From positions 557,738 through 621,737 of the forward strand of contig NZ_JAFCAR010000005.1 of assembly GCF_016820245.1 (NCBI RefSeq): a DNA stretch of 64,000 nucleotides. Direction: 5' to 3'. The notes under the pieces are model-generated. The model saw only the letters and a program-made list of their open reading frames with translations, made no database searches and was not told the DNA's origin. How positions within the stretch are numbered: the first letter of the stretch is position 1; each line of letters starts with the position of its first letter. A program made the position numbers and the translations under genes. Source of the stretch: Jannaschia sp. Os4. Lineage in GTDB: Bacteria; Pseudomonadota; Alphaproteobacteria; Rhodobacterales; Rhodobacteraceae. Shown piece after piece: positions 33,946-41,630 of the stretch.

Positions 33946-34422
33946 ATGCCCGACGACGCCCCCGCGATGCGCCCCGCCGACCCCGCCACCCGCCTCGCCG
34001 TCGAGGACGTCATCAAGCGGTTCGGCCTCGGGATCGACCTCCGGGACTGGGACATGTTCGAGGCCTGCCTCGACGACCGCGTGCTGATGGACCTCGACCC
34101 GCGCGTGGGCGAGACGCCGGACCTGAAGCTGCCGCGCAAGGCGATCGTCGCGAACGCAAAGGGCGAGTTCGAGAAGTACGACGAGACGCTGCACCTCTAC
34201 TCCGTGGCGTCGGTGGTGTTCGACGCGGACGGCGCGGCGGTGCGGACCAACTTCGTGGCCCACCACTACCGCGCCGACGAGCCGGGCGACCGGACCTTCG
34301 TGCAGCACGGCATGTACCTGCATCGGCTGCGGGAGGCCGGGGACGGGCGCTGGGTCATCACGGAGTGGCACCAGGACGTCCGCTTCTCCGTGGGCAACCG
34401 CGCGCTGATGGACCGCGACTAG
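33946..34422 (+). CDS. NTF2/SnoaL-like protein within the DMSP cluster
   Basis: A 158-residue protein with the cone-shaped NTF2-like fold. It has a first helix region TRLAVEDVIKRFGLGIDLRDWDMFEACLDDRVLMDLDP (about 16-53), then KLPRKAIVANAKGEFEKYDETLHLYSVASVVFDADG, and VQHGMYLHRLREAGDGRWVITEWHQDV near the end. Members include hydratases, isomerases and binding proteins. It lies between dmdA and acuI, 94 bases before the latter, so a role in DMSP or acrylate/propionate handling is possible. The start at ATG 33946 has GGAG upstream. Confidence 0.75.
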   Translation: MPDDAPAMRPADPATRLAVEDVIKRFGLGIDLRDWDMFEACLDDRVLMDLDPRVGETPDLKLPRKAIVANAKGEFEKYDETLHLYSVASVVFDADGAAVRTNFVAHHYRADEPGDRTFVQHGMYLHRLREAGDGRWVITEWHQDVRFSVGNRALMDRD

Positions 34423-34516
34423 GGCAGGGAACGCGCGGCGCTGGAATTCCGGGCCGGTCGTGGTAGCCGACGGGACGGCCGCCCGCCGGGCGGCGCCACG
34501 CATCCGAGGAGCCCCC

Positions 34517-35491
34517 ATGCGCGCACTGATCGTCGAGAAGGCCGAGGACGGCACCACCTCCGCCGCCGTGCAGGACATCGCCGAGGACCGGCTCCCCGAG
34601 GGGGACGTCACCGTCCGGGTCGAGCATTCGACGGTGAACTACAAGGACGGGCTGTGCATCGGACCGGGGGGCGGGCTAGTGCGGAGCTATCCGCACGTGC
34701 CGGGGATCGACTTCGCCGGCACCGTGGAGACGACGGACGACGACCGCTACGCGCCGGGTGACAAGGTCGTGCTGACCGGCTGGCGCGTGGGAGAGGCGCG
34801 GTGGGGCGGCTACGCCGAGAAGGCGCGGGTGAAGGCGGACTGGCTTGTGCCGCTGCCCGAGGGGCTGACGACGCGGCAGGCGATGGCGGTGGGCACGGCG
34901 GGCTTCACCTCGATGCTGGCGGTGCAGGCGCTGGAGGACCAAGGGCTGAAGGATGGCCCCGTTCTGGTGACGGGCGCGGCGGGCGGCGTAGGCTCGGTGG
35001 CCGTGGCGCTACTGGCGGCGATGGGACGCGAGGTGGCGGCAGTGACCGGGCGCCCGGAGCAGGAGGACTACCTGCGGTCGCTAGGCGCCACGCAGATCGT
35101 CGCGCGCGGGGACTTGGCCGAGACGGTCAAGCGCCCGCTCGAGTCGGAGACGTGGGGCGGCTGCGTCGACGCGGTGGGCGGCGCCATGCTCGCCCGCGTG
35201 CTGGGCCAGATGCAGTACGGGGCCTCGGTCGCGGCGGTGGGACTCGCCGGGGGGGCGAACCTGCCGGCGACGGTGATCCCGTTCCTGCTGCGCGGGGTGA
35301 ACCTGCTGGGCATCGACAGCGTGATGCAGCCCTACGAGAACCGGGTCCGGGCGTGGGCGCGGCTGGCGGAGCTGCTGCCGATGGACAAGCTGGAGGCGAT
35401 GGTCGTGCCCGCGACCTTGGAGGACCTGCCGAGGCTGGGCGCGGACATCCTGCAGGGGCAGGTGCGGGGCCGGGTGGTCGTCGACATCTGA
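34517..35491 (+). CDS. acuI: Acryloyl-CoA reductase AcuI (MDR family)
   Basis: AcuI reduces the toxic acryloyl-CoA formed from DMSP or acrylate to propionyl-CoA with NADPH. The 324-residue protein is a zinc-free MDR enzyme. It has EHSTVNYKDGLCIGPGGG (about 39-56), YPHVPGIDFAGTV (about 60-72), AVGTAGFTSMLAV, the nucleotide motif TGAAGGVGSVAV (about 153-164), and LLGIDSVM near the C-terminus, all typical of the AcuI/YhdH group. GGAG precedes the ATG at 34517. Its position near dmdA matches other roseobacters. YhdH-type enzymes with other substrates are the alternative. Confidence 0.88.
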   Translation: MRALIVEKAEDGTTSAAVQDIAEDRLPEGDVTVRVEHSTVNYKDGLCIGPGGGLVRSYPHVPGIDFAGTVETTDDDRYAPGDKVVLTGWRVGEARWGGYAEKARVKADWLVPLPEGLTTRQAMAVGTAGFTSMLAVQALEDQGLKDGPVLVTGAAGGVGSVAVALLAAMGREVAAVTGRPEQEDYLRSLGATQIVARGDLAETVKRPLESETWGGCVDAVGGAMLARVLGQMQYGASVAAVGLAGGANLPATVIPFLLRGVNLLGIDSVMQPYENRVRAWARLAELLPMDKLEAMVVPATLEDLPRLGADILQGQVRGRVVVDI

Positions 35492-35626
35492 TCCGTCCGC
35501 CCGCCCGTTGGCGGCGGGCGGGGCCCGGGACGTCGGAGTCGGGCGCAAAGGAGTCGCCCGAACCCCTCTGGTATGCCAGTCTCGTGTCACGCTCCCGCGA
35601 GGGAGCATGGCAGGGAGGCCATCGGA

Positions 35627-37393
35627 ATGACCGACATACGCAACGACGTGGAGGACGGGACCGGCATCCCGGACCCCGAGGGCCACGCGGCCCCCATCGA
35701 GACCGAATACGAGATCGGGCAGGACAACCTCGAGACGAAGGTCGGGCCCTTCGCCCTCGATTTCCACAACCCGGTCTTCCTCGTCTCCGCCGCGATGGTG
35801 GTGGGCTTCGTGATCCTCGCGCTGCTCGCCCCCGACTGGTCGCAGGAGACGTTCACCGCCATCCGCAACTTCGTGAAGAGCGAGTTCGACTGGTTCTTCC
35901 TGATGTCGGCGAACCTGTTCGTCGTCTTCTCGCTCCTGCTGATCGTGACGCCGTGGGGCAACGTGCGGCTCGGCGGCTCGGAGGCGACGCCGGACTACAC
36001 CTACCCCGCGTGGCTGGCGATGCTGTTCGCCGCCGGGATGGGCATCGGCTTGATGTTCTTCGGGGTGCTGGAGCCGGTCTACTACTTCGGCACGCCGTGG
36101 GGCGACAATCCGCTGGGCGGCCCCTTGGGCGTGGTCGAGGGGCAGGTGCAGGACGCCGCCACGATCCAAGCCGCGCGCGAGATGGCGATGGCCGCGACGA
36201 TCTTCCACTGGGGCCTGCACCCGTGGGCGATCTACGCGATCGTGGCGCTGGCCTTGGCGCTCTTCGCCTACAACAAGGGCCTGCCGCTGACGCTGCGTTC
36301 GGCCTTCTACCCGATCCTCGGCGAGCGGGTCTGGGGCTTCTGGGGCAACCTGATCGACACGATCGCGGCGTTCGCGACGCTGTTCGGCCTCGCCACCTCG
36401 CTCGGGATCGGCGCCACGCAGGTGGCCTCGGGCCTGACGGAGGTGTTCGGCGACGGCGTGCCTGAGGACGGCACGCGCAACTTCCTCGGGTTCCTGTGGG
36501 GCAACGTGGAGACGGCGAACGACTCGTCGGCGCTGCTGGCGGTCATCATCGCGGTCATCACGCTGATCGCGCTGGTCTCGGTGGTGCGCGGCCTCGACGG
36601 GGGCGTGAAGGTCCTGTCGGAGTTCAACATGGTCCTCGCGGCCCTGCTGCTGCTGTTCGTGTTCCTCGTCGGGCCGACGGGCGACATCCTCCGCGACTTC
36701 GCCGGCGGGCTGATGGCCTACGGGCGCGAGATCGTGCCGCTGTCCAACCCGTTCGGGCGCGAGGACACGGGCTTCCTGCACGGCTGGACCACGTTCTACT
36801 GGGCGTGGTGGATCTCGTGGTCGCCCTTCGTCGGCATGTTCATCGCGCGCGTCTCGCGCGGGCGGACGGTGCGCGAGTTCGTGGTCTGCGTCCTGCTGAT
36901 CCCGTCGCTCGTCTGCGTGTTCTGGATGGCGACCTTCGGCGGCACGGCGATCAGCCAGGTGGCCGAGGGGGGCGAGGCGTCGAGCGTGTTCCAGAACGTG
37001 ATCGCGTCCTACAAGCCGGAGATCGCGCTCTACGCGATGCTGGGGGAGCTGCCCTTGGCGGCGATCACCTCGACGCTGGCGATCGTGCTGGTGGTGGTGT
37101 TCTTCGTGACGTCCTCGGACTCCGGGTCGCTGGTGATCGACACGATCACCGCCGGAGGCAAGGTCGACGCGCCGGTCATCCAGCGGGTGTTCTGGTGCGT
37201 GTTCGAGGGCGCGGTGGCGGCCGTGCTGCTGCTGGGCGCGGCGGGGACGCAAGGGCTGCAGTCGCTGCAGGCGATGGTGATCTCTACCGGGTTCCTGTTC
37301 TGCGGTATCCTCGTGGTGCTCGTGGTGGCCATCGCCATGGGCCTCGCCTCCGAGCGGAAGGCCAAGAAGGAGGGCGTCGTCGCCGCCGAGTGA
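35627..37393 (+). CDS. BCCT-family transporter (probable DMSP or betaine uptake)
   Basis: A 588-residue member of the betaine/choline/carnitine transporter family, with twelve membrane helices after a 50-residue acidic cytoplasmic N-terminus. Family marks are GMGIGLMFFGVLEPVYYF (glycine-rich helix and signature, about 139-157) and the Trp-rich substrate-site segment WTTFYWAWWISWSPFVGMFIARVSRGRTVREF in the eighth helix. Residues near the C-terminus are VVVFFVTSSDSGSLVIDTI. AGGGAGG precedes the ATG. Adjacency to acuI and dmdA suggests DMSP as substrate. Glycine betaine or choline are alternatives. A terminator follows. Confidence 0.88.
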   Translation: MTDIRNDVEDGTGIPDPEGHAAPIETEYEIGQDNLETKVGPFALDFHNPVFLVSAAMVVGFVILALLAPDWSQETFTAIRNFVKSEFDWFFLMSANLFVVFSLLLIVTPWGNVRLGGSEATPDYTYPAWLAMLFAAGMGIGLMFFGVLEPVYYFGTPWGDNPLGGPLGVVEGQVQDAATIQAAREMAMAATIFHWGLHPWAIYAIVALALALFAYNKGLPLTLRSAFYPILGERVWGFWGNLIDTIAAFATLFGLATSLGIGATQVASGLTEVFGDGVPEDGTRNFLGFLWGNVETANDSSALLAVIIAVITLIALVSVVRGLDGGVKVLSEFNMVLAALLLLFVFLVGPTGDILRDFAGGLMAYGREIVPLSNPFGREDTGFLHGWTTFYWAWWISWSPFVGMFIARVSRGRTVREFVVCVLLIPSLVCVFWMATFGGTAISQVAEGGEASSVFQNVIASYKPEIALYAMLGELPLAAITSTLAIVLVVVFFVTSSDSGSLVIDTITAGGKVDAPVIQRVFWCVFEGAVAAVLLLGAAGTQGLQSLQAMVISTGFLFCGILVVLVVAIAMGLASERKAKKEGVVAAE

Positions 37394-37415
37394 CCTGCGC
37401 CCGACCCGGCGGAGC

Positions 37416-37433
37416 GGGGCCCTGCGGGGCCCC
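37416..37433 (+). terminator. Intrinsic terminator after the BCCT gene
   Basis: GGGGCCC, loop TGCG, GGGCCCC followed by GTTTCC. It ends the dmdA-acuI-BCCT unit. Confidence 0.75.
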
Positions 37434-37469
37434 GTTTCCGTTCCGGCGCCGCGCGCTAGGTCGCGCGCC

Positions 37470-38909
37470 ATGACAGCACCGATCCTCCTGTGGCAGCGCC
37501 GCGACCTGCGGCTGACCGACAATCCCGCGATGGCGTGGGCCGCCGCGCAGGGGCGCCCGGTGATCCCCGTCTACGTTCTCGACGAGTGCATGGCGGGCTG
37601 GGGGGCGGCGCCGTCGTGGCGGATGGGACGCTCGCTGGAGGTCCACGCCAAGCGCATGGAGGAGATCGGCTCGCGCCTGATCCTGCGCCGGGGCGACGCG
37701 CTGCCCACGCTGCGCGCTCTGATCGAGGAGACCGGGGCGGACACGGTCGTGTGGAACCGCCTCTACGTGGCCGACGAGAAGGCGCGCGACGAGGGCGTGA
37801 AGGCGGCGCTGAAGGAGGACGGGATCGAGGCCAAGTCCTTCCACGGCCACACTCTGTTCGAGCCGTGGGAGGTCGAGAGCAAGACGGGCGGCTTCTACAA
37901 GGTCTTCACGCCGTTCTGGCGCGCGGTGCGCGACCGCGACCTCGACGCGCCGCTCGCCCCGGTCGAGGCACTGGAGGCCCCATCCGCGTGGCCCGCGTCG
38001 GACGACCTGACGGGCTGGAAGCTGGCCGCCCGCATGGTCCGCGGCGCGGAGGTGGTCGAGCGCTACGCCCGCATCGGGGAGCTGGAGGCGCGGGCGCGGC
38101 TGGTGGAGTTCTGCGACGGCCCCGTGGCCGACTACGCCGACGCGCGGGACATGCTGGCGGACGAGGGCACCTCGGGCCTGTCGGAGAACCTGACCTATGG
38201 CGAGATCAGCGCGCGCGAGTGCTGGTTCGCGGGCTGGCGCGCGCACGAGGAGGGGAAGGCGGGGGCCGAGACCTTCGTGAAGGAACTGGTCTGGCGCGAC
38301 TTCGCCCACCACCTCGCCTACCACACGCCGCGCCTGACCTCCGACAACTGGAAGGAGGAGTGGGACGCCTTTCCATGGCGGGGCGACAACGAGGATGCCG
38401 AGGCATGGCGGCGGGGACGGACGGGGATCGAGGTGGTCGATGCCGCGATGCGGCAGCTCTACGCCTCGGGGACGATGCACAACCGGGCGCGGATGCTGGT
38501 GGCCTCGCTGCTGACCAAGCACATGATGACCCACTGGAAGGTCGGGCTGGACTGGTTCGCGGACTGCCTGATCGACTGGGACCCGGCGTCAAACGCGATG
38601 GGCTGGCAGTGGACCGCCGGGTCGGGGCCGGACGCGGCGCCGTTCTTCCGGGTCTTCAACCCCGACACGCAGGCGGAGAAGTTCGACCCCGAGGGTCGCT
38701 ACCGCCGGCGCTGGGTGGCCGAGCTGTCCGGCGCCCCCCGCGAGAGCCGCGCGTCCAATGCCCCGGACGACGCGCTCGCCTTCTTCGAGGCGATCCCGCG
38801 GTCGTGGGGCCTGTCCCCGTCCGACCGGTATCCCGATCCCGTGGTGGACCTAAAGGCGGGCCGCGAGCGGGCATTGGAGGCGTATTCCGCCCGGGCCGCC
38901 GCCGAGTAG
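37470..38909 (+). CDS. phrB: Deoxyribodipyrimidine photo-lyase (cryptochrome/photolyase family)
   Basis: A 479-residue light-driven DNA repair enzyme. It has the N-terminal alpha/beta antenna domain starting PILLWQRRDLRLTDNPAM, and the FAD-binding helical domain with ELVWRDFAHHLAYHTP (about 269-284), GRTGIEVVDAAMRQLYASGTMHNRARMLVASLLTKH (about 315-350), and WTAGSGPDAAPFFRVFNPDTQAEKFDPEGRY (about 380-410). These match class I CPD photolyases. It lies alone on its transcript, upstream of the tellurite locus. Confidence 0.92.
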   Translation: MTAPILLWQRRDLRLTDNPAMAWAAAQGRPVIPVYVLDECMAGWGAAPSWRMGRSLEVHAKRMEEIGSRLILRRGDALPTLRALIEETGADTVVWNRLYVADEKARDEGVKAALKEDGIEAKSFHGHTLFEPWEVESKTGGFYKVFTPFWRAVRDRDLDAPLAPVEALEAPSAWPASDDLTGWKLAARMVRGAEVVERYARIGELEARARLVEFCDGPVADYADARDMLADEGTSGLSENLTYGEISARECWFAGWRAHEEGKAGAETFVKELVWRDFAHHLAYHTPRLTSDNWKEEWDAFPWRGDNEDAEAWRRGRTGIEVVDAAMRQLYASGTMHNRARMLVASLLTKHMMTHWKVGLDWFADCLIDWDPASNAMGWQWTAGSGPDAAPFFRVFNPDTQAEKFDPEGRYRRRWVAELSGAPRESRASNAPDDALAFFEAIPRSWGLSPSDRYPDPVVDLKAGRERALEAYSARAAAE

Positions 38910-38974
38910 CCGTCCTTTCGCCACGTTCCGGGGGCAGACCGGACCGGTTCGCGTATCCGCCCGGAGTCCGTTCC

Positions 38975-39436
38975 ATGCCAACCCCTGCGCGCCTCGCCGC
39001 CGCCATCCTCCTCGCCGCCCTCGCATGGGGCGCGATCCAAGTGCTGACGTGGGCGGTGCTTTACGAGAACGCCAAGACGGGGGGGATCACGCTGCTGGCC
39101 GTCGTCGGCGGCGCGCTCGTCGGGTGGTTCATGCTCGGCAAGACCGCCTCCGGCGAGATCGGCAAGGGCGAGCGGTTCGGCGTCTGCGCGACCGCCGGGA
39201 TCGGGGCGGCGGTGACCGTGACGGCCCTCTGCCTCGTACTCAACTCGTTCTGGACGATGATCCTCAAGTCGCTCAAGTCGGTCTACACCGAACCCTACAT
39301 GGCGATGGAGGCGTGGATGGCCTTCCTCGTCGAGGATCTCGCCTATGTCTCGAACCAGCCGATGCTCGCGACGATCTTCGGGGGCGGACTCGTGGTGGGG
39401 ATGACGACATGGGCGGTGGGACGGATCTGGCACTGA
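38975..39436 (+). CDS. trgA: TrgA-family membrane protein (tellurite-resistance locus)
   Basis: A 153-residue membrane protein with three or four helices, resembling TrgA, first described in the tellurite-resistance locus of Rhodobacter sphaeroides. Helices lie at about 6-28, 38-54, 69-90 and 128-148. The loop GKTASGEIGKGERFG between the second and third is typical. Its end overlaps the next gene by 28 bases. The order trgA-trgB-cysK matches the Rhodobacter locus, which strengthens the call. The molecular role of TrgA is not known. Confidence 0.8.
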   Translation: MPTPARLAAAILLAALAWGAIQVLTWAVLYENAKTGGITLLAVVGGALVGWFMLGKTASGEIGKGERFGVCATAGIGAAVTVTALCLVLNSFWTMILKSLKSVYTEPYMAMEAWMAFLVEDLAYVSNQPMLATIFGGGLVVGMTTWAVGRIWH

Positions 39437-40536
39437 CGGCGGGACCGCGCCTCTTCCTCTACGGCACGCTGCTCTGGCCCGACCTCCTGACCCGCGTGGC
39501 GGGACGCGCGGTCGCCGTCGCGCCCGCCTCGCTGCGCGGCTGGCACGTCGAGCGGGCCGCGGCGGGGGACTGGCCCGTCCTGCTGCCGGGCGGCGTGTGC
39601 GAGGGCGTCCTGACCGAACCGCTGGACGGGGCTGCGCTCGCGCGGCTCGACTGGTACGAGACCGTGTTCGGGCTGGCGCGCCTTCCGGTGGAGACGAGCG
39701 GCGGGGTCGCCGACACCTACCGCGACGGGGCGGAGGGCTCGGGCGCACCTTGGTCGCTGGACGAGTGGCGGGGCGCCGTGGGGCAGGGAACCCACGCCGC
39801 CGCGGCCGAGATCATGCGCGCGATCGGGGCCCCCCTCGACGGGCTGCGGCGCCGCCTCGGGGTGGTGCGCGCGCGGGGCTGGGACGAGCAGCTCGCGGCC
39901 GCCCGTCCCCGCGCCTCGGCGGGGGCCGCCCTGACGGCGGAGGACGTCGCGGTCCACGAGGTCCGCCATCCGTTCGACGGCTTCCACCGCGTCGAGGTCT
40001 GGACGCTGGACCACGCCACCCACGCGGGCGGGCGCAGCGGGAGGGTCGAGCGCGCCATCTCGGCGGTCACGGACGCCGCCGCCGTGCTGCCGTGGGACCG
40101 CGCGCGCAACAGGGTGCTGGTGGTCGAGCAGCTGCGCGTCGGCGCGTTGGCGAAGGGCGATCCCGACCCGTGGCTGATCGAGCCGATCGCCGGCCTGATC
40201 GACTTCGGCGAGGCCCCCGAGGCCACCGCCGTGCGCGAGGCCCGCGAGGAGGCGGGGGTGGACCTATCCGAGGACGGGTTGCGGCTGGTGTCGCGGAACT
40301 ACCCGTCGCCCGGCGGGCTGGCGCAGGTGATCTGGTCCTTCGTCGCGCCGTGCGACCTGCCCGACGAGGTGGCGGGGACCGGCGGGCTGGAGCACGAGTC
40401 CGAGGATATCCGCGTCCGCCTGCTGGGGGTGGACGAGGCGCTTGCGATGATCCCGACGGGGGCGGTGGGGAACGCGCCGCTGGTGCTGTCGCTGCAATGG
40501 ATCGCGCTGGAGCGCGCGGGCCTCAATCCCCGCTGA
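39409..40536 (+). CDS. trgB: TrgB-like fusion: gamma-glutamylcyclotransferase-like plus NUDIX hydrolase
   Basis: A 375-residue two-domain protein. The N-terminal part (about 12-165) has the GGCT-like entry FLYGTLLWPDLL and an AIG2-like fold. The C-terminal part (about 185-375) is an ADP-ribose pyrophosphatase-type NUDIX hydrolase with a perfect Nudix box GLIDFGEAPEATAVREAREEAGV. This matches TrgB of the Rhodobacter tellurite locus. The ATG lies inside the trgA reading frame (28-base overlap), so expression is probably coupled. The true substrate is unknown; ADP-ribose is the family default. Confidence 0.85.
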   Translation: MGGGTDLALTAGPRLFLYGTLLWPDLLTRVAGRAVAVAPASLRGWHVERAAAGDWPVLLPGGVCEGVLTEPLDGAALARLDWYETVFGLARLPVETSGGVADTYRDGAEGSGAPWSLDEWRGAVGQGTHAAAAEIMRAIGAPLDGLRRRLGVVRARGWDEQLAAARPRASAGAALTAEDVAVHEVRHPFDGFHRVEVWTLDHATHAGGRSGRVERAISAVTDAAAVLPWDRARNRVLVVEQLRVGALAKGDPDPWLIEPIAGLIDFGEAPEATAVREAREEAGVDLSEDGLRLVSRNYPSPGGLAQVIWSFVAPCDLPDEVAGTGGLEHESEDIRVRLLGVDEALAMIPTGAVGNAPLVLSLQWIALERAGLNPR

Positions 40537-40604
40537 CGCGCCTTCGCGTTTGCCCCCGTCGCGCCGCCCGCGTATCCGGGGCGGGCAAGAGCCCGGAGGC
40601 CCCC

Positions 40605-41630
40605 ATGCAGGTCCACGCCAACCTCGCCGAGGCCATCGGCAACACGCCCCTGATCCGCCTGAACGCCGCCTCGGAGGCGACGGGCTGCGAGATCCTCGGC
40701 AAGTGCGAGTTCCTGAACCCCGGCCAGTCCGTGAAGGACCGCGCCGCGCTGTGGATCATCCGGGACGCCGTGGCGTCGGGCAAGCTGAAGCCCGGCGGGA
40801 CCATCGTGGAGGGCACGGCGGGCAACACGGGGATCGGGCTCGCTCTGGTCGGCGCGTCGATGGGGTTCAAGACGGTCATCGTCATCCCCGAGACGCAGAG
40901 CCAAGAGAAGAAGGACATGATTCGGCTGGCGGGCGCGACGCTGGTGGAGGTGCCGGCCAAGCCCTACCGCGACTCGGACAACTACGTCCGCTACTCCGGG
41001 CGGCTGGCCGAGAAGCTGGCCGAGACGGAGCCGAACGGCGCGATCTGGGCCAACCAGTTCGACAACGTCGCCAATCGGCAGGCCCATGTCGACGGGACGG
41101 GGCCGGAGATCTTCCTGCAGACGCAGGGGCAGGTGGACGGGTTCATCTGCGCGGTGGGCTCGGGCGGCACGGCGGCCGGGGTGGGCATGGCGCTGCAGCC
41201 CAAGGGCGTGAAGTGCGGCATCGCGGACCCGATGGGCGCGGCGCTCTTCAACTTCTACGCCCACGGCGAGCTGAAGTCCGAGGGCGGCTCGATCACGGAA
41301 GGCATCGGGCAGGGGCGGATCACCGCCAACCTCGAGGGGTTCGTGCCGGACTTCGCCTACCAGGTCACGGACGAGGAGGCGCTGCCCATCGTGTTCGACC
41401 TGCTGCGCGACGAGGGGCTCTGCATGGGCGGCTCGTCGGGCATCAACATCGCGGGCGCGATGAAGATGGCGCGTGAGTTGGGGCCGGGGCACACGATCGT
41501 GACGATCCTGTGCGACTACGGCACGCGTTACGCCTCCAAGCTCTACAACCCCGACTTCCTGCGCTCCAAGGACCTGCCGGTGCCGTCGTGGCTGGAGGAG
41601 ACGCGCGAGGTCCCGACCGTCTTCGCGTGA
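40605..41630 (+). CDS. cysK: Cysteine synthase A-type enzyme
   Basis: CysK makes cysteine from O-acetylserine and sulfide using PLP. The 341-residue protein has the PLP-lysine motif in NPGQSVKDRAAL (about 38-49), EGTAGNTGIGLAL (about 68-80), the loop FDNVANRQAHVDGTGPEI, and the phosphate-binding GSGGTAAGVG (about 186-195). CGGAGG precedes the ATG. It follows trgB, as in the Rhodobacter tellurite locus, where cysK also affects resistance, presumably through cysteine and thiol supply. Confidence 0.93.
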   Translation: MQVHANLAEAIGNTPLIRLNAASEATGCEILGKCEFLNPGQSVKDRAALWIIRDAVASGKLKPGGTIVEGTAGNTGIGLALVGASMGFKTVIVIPETQSQEKKDMIRLAGATLVEVPAKPYRDSDNYVRYSGRLAEKLAETEPNGAIWANQFDNVANRQAHVDGTGPEIFLQTQGQVDGFICAVGSGGTAAGVGMALQPKGVKCGIADPMGAALFNFYAHGELKSEGGSITEGIGQGRITANLEGFVPDFAYQVTDEEALPIVFDLLRDEGLCMGGSSGINIAGAMKMARELGPGHTIVTILCDYGTRYASKLYNPDFLRSKDLPVPSWLEETREVPTVFA

